A DNA stretch of 21,042 nt from Bacillota bacterium (lineage in GTDB: Bacteria; Bacillota; Clostridia; Christensenellales; Aristaeellaceae): the NCBI GenBank assembly GCA_023459275.1, contig JAEWVC010000103.1, forward strand, positions 1 to 21,042, in the 5' to 3' direction. Below, in pieces: positions 17,123-21,042 of the stretch. Below the pieces are notes generated by a model. That model ran no database searches. It saw only the letters and a program-made list of their open reading frames with translations, and had not been told where the DNA came from. The position numbers and the translations under genes were made by a program. Position 1 is the stretch's first letter, and each line of letters opens with the position of its first letter.

Positions 17123-17151
17123 TTGACAGATTGGATACAGGCCGTTACAAT
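17123..17151 (+). promoter_or_regulatory. Strong sigma-A promoter far upstream of rny
   Basis: TTGACA (17123-17128), exactly 17 bases, then TACAAT (17146-17151), matching the consensus at 11 of 12 positions. It is the best promoter in the window. The predicted transcript starts near 17158, about 450 bases ahead of the rny ATG, with no protein-coding gene recognisable between. Confidence 0.8.
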
Positions 17152-17157
17152 GATGAT

Positions 17158-17608
17158 GATCGGCTGAAAAGAGCGTTTCTGTCAGGGATGCGAAAAGCTC
17201 TTGCGCTGTTTTTCGTATAAAGCAACCATTCCTTTTCTTCTCCGCTGCGGAGCAATAACAGGCTCCGGCGCGGTTTGTATGGAAGGCGCAGGCGGATAGC
17301 GGAATCCGGTATTTCTTCAGATTCCGTCCGGGCAGGCCCCAAATCCGGGCAGGCTGTATCCGCCGCTTGATGATTACATCACGCCATACGGCGGCGCGTT
17401 CGCGTTTCCGTTTGTGCGGATGTGGTGCTTTGGGGGTAGTCCGTCCCAAGGCACGTGCAGGTGAGCGAATCGACCAGCAAACAGAGATATACCCATGGTG
17501 CGCGAAAAAACAGCCAGCCGTGCAGGAATTTCCTGTACGGCTTTCGTCGTTCCCAACAAGACCTTGGACACGAGATAGTAATTTTTTTTGGAAAAGGAGG
17601 AGATTGCA
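17158..17608 (+). ncRNA. Candidate structured leader or small RNA upstream of rny
   Basis: I see no supported gene here but repeated RNA-like structure. GGCGGATA/TATCCGCC (17291-17298/17357-17364) closes a domain holding a 7-base stem (17300-17306/17320-17326). An 11-base direct repeat (17327-17337 and 17344-17354) lies in it. Then 10-base arms 17425-17434/17445-17454 and 11-base arms 17516-17526/17532-17542 follow. In the last two the only imperfect pair is G-U on the plus strand, as expected for a plus-strand RNA. A U8 run at 17582-17589 precedes the rny ribosome site. I could not match it to RNase P RNA, tmRNA, SRP RNA, T-box or common riboswitch signatures I know; it could be a long 5' leader or a separate small RNA. 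Confidence 0.45.
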
Positions 17609-19150
17609 ATGGAATGGCTATGGACCCTGTTGGCCGCCGTTGCGGCTGCGGCCATCGGCCTTCTGGCCGGCTATGCCTACCGGAAAAACGCCGCCGAGAA
17701 AAAGATCGGCCGGGCTGAGGAATACGCCAAAAATCTGCTGGACGACGCTATGCGCAAGGCGGATGAAAAGAAAAAGGAAACTGTTCTGGAAGCCAAAGAA
17801 GAAGTCCTGAAGCTGAAAACGGAGCTTGACAGGGAAACACGCGACCGCAGGACCGAACTGCAACGGGCCGAGCGCCGCGTGATTCAGCGGGAAGAGACGC
17901 TGGACAAAAAGCTGGATAATCTTGAATCCCGTGAGGAGGGCCTGAACAAAAAGCAGGTGCAAATCCAAAAGCTCCAGGAGGAGGCGGAGGAATACCACGG
18001 CCGCCAGTTTTCCGAGCTGGAGCGCATCGCCGGCATGACCCAGGACGAGGCCCGGCAGATGCTTACAGACCGCATTCAAAAGGATGCCTTTCACGACGCC
18101 GCCGCCATGGTGCGCGAAATTGAAAGCCGCGCCAAGGAGGAGGGCGAAAAGAAAGCCCGTAACATCATCACCTTGGCGATCCAGAAGTGCGCGTCCGACC
18201 ACGTGGCCGAGACCACCGTTTCCGTCATCGCCCTGCCCAACGACGATATGAAGGGCCGTATCATCGGCCGCGAGGGCCGCAACATCCGCGCCCTGGAGAC
18301 CGCCACGGGCGTGGACCTGATCATCGACGATACGCCGGAAGCTGTCATCGTTTCCGCTTTTGACCCCGTCCGCCGGGAGGTGGCCAGGATCGCGGTGGAA
18401 AAGCTGATCATGGACGGCCGCATCCACCCCGCCCGCATTGAGGAAATGGTGGACAAAGCCCGCAAGGAAGTAGACAATCAGATCAGGGAAGCCGGGGAGC
18501 AGGCCGTGTTTGAAACAAATCAGCACGGCATCCACCACGAGCTGGTAAAGCTCCTGGGCCGGCTGAAATACCGCACCAGCTACGGGCAGAACGTATTGAA
18601 GCACTCCATTGAGGTGTCCCATCTGGCCGGCCTGATGGCCGCCGAACTGGGCGCCGACGTGACGCTGGCCAAGCGTGCCGGGCTTTTGCACGATATCGGC
18701 AAGGCCGTGGACCACGAGCAGGAGGGCACCCACGTGACCCTGGGCGGCGAGCTGGCCCGCAAATACCGGGAAAGCGCAGACGTGATCCACGCCATTCTGG
18801 CCCACCATAACGATGTGGAGCCTCAAACGGTGGAAGCCGTTCTGGTACAGGCCGCGGACGCCATTTCCGCCGCAAGGCCCGGCGCCCGGCGCGAGTCCCT
18901 GGAAAATTACATCAAGCGCCTGGAGAAGCTGGAGGAGATCGCCAATTCCTTCACCGGTGTGGAAAAGTGCTTCGCCATCCAGTCCGGCCGCGAGGTGCGT
19001 ATCATGGTCAAGCCCGACGATGTCACCGACGACGGGACAAAGGTGCTGGCCAAGGAGATCGCAAAGCGCATCGAAAAAGAATTGGAATATCCGGGCCAGA
19101 TCCGCGTGAACGTGATCCGGGAAACCAGGAGCACGGAATTCGCCAAGTAG
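17609..19150 (+). CDS. rny: Ribonuclease Y
   Basis: RNase Y is a membrane-bound endoribonuclease that initiates mRNA decay in Firmicutes. The 513-residue protein shows the full layout: an N-terminal membrane helix (residues 2-21), a long charged coiled coil (about 28-200), a KH RNA-binding domain with GRIIGREGRN (216-225), and an HD domain with H361-D362 (LLHDIGKAVDHE) coordinating metal, then a conserved C-terminal region to the end. Start ATG at 17609 is preceded by AAAGGAGG with 9 bases spacing; a TTG seven codons earlier is too close to that site. It has its own promoter about 450 bases upstream and a terminator 20 bases downstream, so it appears monocistronic. Confidence 0.97.
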   Translation: MEWLWTLLAAVAAAAIGLLAGYAYRKNAAEKKIGRAEEYAKNLLDDAMRKADEKKKETVLEAKEEVLKLKTELDRETRDRRTELQRAERRVIQREETLDKKLDNLESREEGLNKKQVQIQKLQEEAEEYHGRQFSELERIAGMTQDEARQMLTDRIQKDAFHDAAAMVREIESRAKEEGEKKARNIITLAIQKCASDHVAETTVSVIALPNDDMKGRIIGREGRNIRALETATGVDLIIDDTPEAVIVSAFDPVRREVARIAVEKLIMDGRIHPARIEEMVDKARKEVDNQIREAGEQAVFETNQHGIHHELVKLLGRLKYRTSYGQNVLKHSIEVSHLAGLMAAELGADVTLAKRAGLLHDIGKAVDHEQEGTHVTLGGELARKYRESADVIHAILAHHNDVEPQTVEAVLVQAADAISAARPGARRESLENYIKRLEKLEEIANSFTGVEKCFAIQSGREVRIMVKPDDVTDDGTKVLAKEIAKRIEKELEYPGQIRVNVIRETRSTEFAK

Positions 19151-19170
19151 CAGTACATAGGAAACTTGAT

Positions 19171-19220
19171 GGGGCTGTCCTAAGGCGCAGGAGCGCCGCC
19201 GGGCAGCCCCTTTTGTTTTG
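19171..19220 (+). terminator. Rho-independent terminator of rny
   Basis: GGGGCTGTCC (19171-19180) pairs with GGGCAGCCCC (19201-19210) with one U-G wobble, and inside it GGCGC/GCGCC (19184-19188/19193-19197) forms a second stem. A TTTTGTTTTG tail follows at once. It isolates rny from obg. Confidence 0.9.
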
Positions 19221-19228
19221 CTTCCGCC

Positions 19229-19258
19229 CTTTTCCGGCGGCGCGTTTCATGGTATACT
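19229..19258 (+). promoter_or_regulatory. Extended -10 promoter of obg-yhbY
   Basis: TATACT at 19253-19258 with TGG before it, an extended -10; the region 17-18 bases upstream (19229-19235, CTTTTCC) is a weak -35. The predicted start near 19265 gives a 45-base leader to the obg GTG. Confidence 0.6.
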
Positions 19259-19309
19259 ATTTCCGTCATGGCCCGCTGCGACCGGCCATGCGCAATGAGG
19301 AGGAGAACC

Positions 19310-20578
19310 GTGTCCCTTTTTGTGGATCATGTGACCATCACGGCCAAGGCCGGCAACGGCGGCAACGGCTGTGTTTCCTTTCACAGGGAAAAGTTTGTCC
19401 TGAACGGCGGGCCTGACGGCGGCGACGGGGGTGTGGGCGGCAGCATTGTGCTGCTGGCGGATGCCAACCTGCACACGCTGCTGGATTTCCGCTATAAAAC
19501 CAAGTATGAGGCCGAAAACGGTACCGATGGCGCCGCGGCCCGGTGCGCCGGAAAAAAGGGCGGGGATCTGGTGATCAAGGTGCCGGTGGGCACCGTGGTC
19601 AGGGACCAGGAGTCCGGCCTGGTGGTGGCGGACATGTACACCCCCGGCCAGGAACATGTGCTGCTCAAGGGCGGCCGGGGCGGCTGGGGCAACTCGCATT
19701 TCGCAACGCCCACCCGCCAGGCTCCGGCCTTTGCCAAGCCCGGAACAAAAACGCAGCTCCGCACCTTCCTGCTGGAGCTCAAAACCATTGCGGACGTGGG
19801 GCTGATTGGGTATCCCAACGTGGGCAAGAGCACCATCCTGTCGGTGGTCACCGCCGCCAGGCCCAAGATCGCCAACTACCACTTTACCACCCTTACGCCA
19901 AATCTGGGCATCGTGCGCCATCACGGGCAGGATTTCGTGCTGGCGGATATCCCAGGGCTTGTGGAGGGCGCCAGCCAGGGCGTGGGCCTGGGCCATGATT
20001 TCCTGCGCCATGTGGAAAGAACACGGCTACTCCTGCACGTGGTGGACATCTCCGGCTGCGAAGGGCGCGACCCCCTGGAAGATTACGAACAGATCAATCT
20101 CGAGTTGGCCCAATACGGCGACCTGAGCGCCCGCCCCCAAATCATCGTATGCAACAAATGCGACCTGCCCGGCGCCCAGGAGAACATATTGCGCATGCGC
20201 GAGCATGTGCAGGGGAAGGACATCCCCGTATTTGCCGTCAGCGCTGCCACCCGGGAAGGGTTTGAAACCCTGCTGAACGAAACGGGACGGATCTTGAATA
20301 CCCTGCCTTTGCCCGCACCGTTTGAGGTGGAGGAAACGGAGCTTGATTTTGAGACGAAGGAAGGCTTTTCCGTCACAAAAGACAACGCCGTGTATGTGGT
20401 CTCGGGCCCGGACATGGAGAGGCTGCTGGACAGCGTCAACTTCGGCGAGGAGGAGAGCCTTCGCTGGTTCCACCGCACGCTGCGCCGCCTTGGCGTGATC
20501 GACGAACTGCGCAAGGCAGGCGCCGGAGAGGGCGATACCGTGCGCATTGAGGATATGGAATTCGACTTTGTAGAATAA
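19310..20578 (+). CDS. obg: Obg GTPase (ribosome assembly)
   Basis: Obg is an essential GTPase acting late in 50S subunit assembly and linked to ppGpp and stress. The 422-residue protein has the glycine-rich Obg fold (FVDHVTITAKAGNGGNG, then GGPDGGDGGVGG and GGRGGWGN) to about residue 158. The G domain has G1 GYPNVGKST at 167-175, G3 DIPG at 213-216 and G4 NKCD at 282-285. An OCT-type C-terminal domain (about 345-422) ends in an acidic tail. The start is GTG, 4 bases after AGGAGGAG; the frame is open 14 codons further but those contain the ribosome site. It is followed after 12 bases by yhbY, the standard order. Confidence 0.97.
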   Translation: MSLFVDHVTITAKAGNGGNGCVSFHREKFVLNGGPDGGDGGVGGSIVLLADANLHTLLDFRYKTKYEAENGTDGAAARCAGKKGGDLVIKVPVGTVVRDQESGLVVADMYTPGQEHVLLKGGRGGWGNSHFATPTRQAPAFAKPGTKTQLRTFLLELKTIADVGLIGYPNVGKSTILSVVTAARPKIANYHFTTLTPNLGIVRHHGQDFVLADIPGLVEGASQGVGLGHDFLRHVERTRLLLHVVDISGCEGRDPLEDYEQINLELAQYGDLSARPQIIVCNKCDLPGAQENILRMREHVQGKDIPVFAVSAATREGFETLLNETGRILNTLPLPAPFEVEETELDFETKEGFSVTKDNAVYVVSGPDMERLLDSVNFGEEESLRWFHRTLRRLGVIDELRKAGAGEGDTVRIEDMEFDFVE

Positions 20579-20590
20579 GAGGAACGGCAC

Positions 20591-20884
20591 ATGAGTATCA
20601 ACAGCAAACAAAGGGCCTATTTGCGAAGCCTGGCCAATACCCAGGAAACCATATTGCATATCGGCAAGGAAGGCATTTCCCAAAACACCGTCAAACAGGC
20701 CTACGACGCGCTGGAGGCCCGGGAACTGATCAAGTGCGCGGTGATGCACGGCGCGTCCATGGACGCCCGGGAGGCCTGCCAGGAACTGTGCGAAAAGACG
20801 GGGGCCGAACCGGTGCAATGCATCGGGAGCCGGTTTGTGATCTACCGGCAGAGCCGGGACAATCAAAAAATATTCTTTGACTGA
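20591..20884 (+). CDS. yhbY: YhbY-family (CRM domain) RNA-binding protein, ribosome assembly
   Basis: This 97-residue single CRM/KH-like domain protein associates with pre-50S particles in related bacteria. It has the family pattern: KQRAYLRSLANTQETILHIGKEGIS (with the G-K-E-G loop near residue 26) at the N-terminus, EALEARELIKCAV in the middle and QCIGSRFVIYRQS at the end. GAGGAA lies 7 bases before the ATG and the gene is 12 bases after obg, so they are cotranscribed. In many Firmicutes nadD comes next, but here the remaining window is noncoding hairpins. Confidence 0.93.
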   Translation: MSINSKQRAYLRSLANTQETILHIGKEGISQNTVKQAYDALEARELIKCAVMHGASMDAREACQELCEKTGAEPVQCIGSRFVIYRQSRDNQKIFFD

Positions 20885-20896
20885 ACCATTGGAAAA

Positions 20897-20957
20897 TGGG
20901 CTGCGGCGCAGCCCACAGCGTGTCGAAAAAGTGGCGTTGCCACTTTTTCGAGTTTTT
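20897..20957 (+). terminator. Tandem hairpins and U-tract ending the obg-yhbY transcript
   Basis: Two perfect stems lie in series. The first is 8 bases (20897-20904/20908-20915) with a 3-base loop. The second is 13 bases (20923-20935/20939-20951) with a GTT loop, followed by GTTTTT. The second is a near-ideal terminator for yhbY, 39 bases after its stop codon. Confidence 0.8.
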
Positions 20958-21014
20958 CCCTCGCTGCACTGCACGACGGCTGCGCCATCGTACGGCCGTT
21001 TGCTCGGGCAAGGT

Positions 21015-21035
21015 AGGAATTTCTTCGAAATTCCT
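21015..21035. repeat. Inverted repeat at the window end
   Basis: Perfect 9-base arms, AGGAATTTC (21015-21023) and GAAATTCCT (21027-21035), around a TTC loop. With the two preceding hairpins it makes three near-perfect stems in 140 noncoding bases. This suggests part of a dispersed intergenic repeat, cut by the window edge. Confidence 0.5.
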
Positions 21036-21042
21036 GCGAAAA

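Noticed and set aside
17327..17354. Possible CRISPR or tandem repeat array
   Set aside because: Only two copies of an 11-base unit with a 6-base gap; no further units.
17069..17449. 126-residue minus-strand open frame in the rny leader region
   Set aside because: No ribosome site or recognised motif, rich in R, K and C as in random frames, and opposite a strong plus-strand promoter.
17158..17608. RNase P RNA, tmRNA or SRP RNA in the rny leader
   Set aside because: A GTCCGGGC stretch resembles part of RNase P, but the conserved AGAAC/ACAGAA and GAGGAAAG elements are missing. No tRNA-like ends or SRP tetraloop motif are seen.
17618..18826. 402-residue minus-strand open frame opposite rny
   Set aside because: Antisense to the coiled-coil, KH and HD regions of RNase Y; hydrophobic runs arise from the complement of charged codons, not from real membrane helices.

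Overview
The window reads as a chromosomal segment of a GC-rich member of the Firmicutes, most likely class Clostridia. Supporting evidence: strong AGGAGG-type ribosome binding sites, an LplABC-type sugar importer with no ATPase of its own, RNase Y, CinA, Obg with a C-terminal domain, YhbY, bacterial SH3 secreted proteins, and the rimO-pgsA-cinA-recA-rny and obg-yhbY gene orders typical of that group. I cannot name a genus from sequence alone.

The window has two halves. The left half (1-10570) is an accessory carbohydrate locus. A minus-strand operon encodes two permeases and a solute-binding protein (3517 down to 14). It diverges from a plus-strand pair: a membrane-anchored AraC-family sensor/regulator and a sulfatase with no signal peptide (3758-7415). 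Convergent to these is a second minus-strand operon, a TIM-barrel sugar isomerase/epimerase followed by a Gfo/Idh/MocA oxidoreductase (9502 down to 7568). It diverges from a second AraC regulator of cupin type (9716-10570). The simplest reading is uptake of a small sulfated saccharide, cytoplasmic desulfation, then oxidation and isomerisation of the sugar, with separate regulation of import and catabolism. The substrate is not known.

The right half (10665-20884) is mostly housekeeping. A GNAT acetyltransferase (minus) is divergent from the operon rimO-pgsA-cinA-recA (translation: tRNA-like ribosomal methylthiolation; membrane phospholipid synthesis; nucleotide repair; recombination). A small secreted SH3-domain protein on the minus strand follows, sharing a bidirectional terminator with recA. 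Then come RNase Y behind an unusually long structured leader, and obg-yhbY (ribosome assembly). No recX is seen between recA and rny.

The noncoding DNA is unusually structured. There is a block of five inverted repeats at 11571-11766. A sigma-A promoter lies about 450 bases ahead of rny, with several hairpins between. A trio of hairpins closes the window after yhbY. Four plus-strand promoters share an extended -10 of the form ATGGTAYNMT. No tRNA, rRNA, CRISPR array, transposase or phage gene was found.
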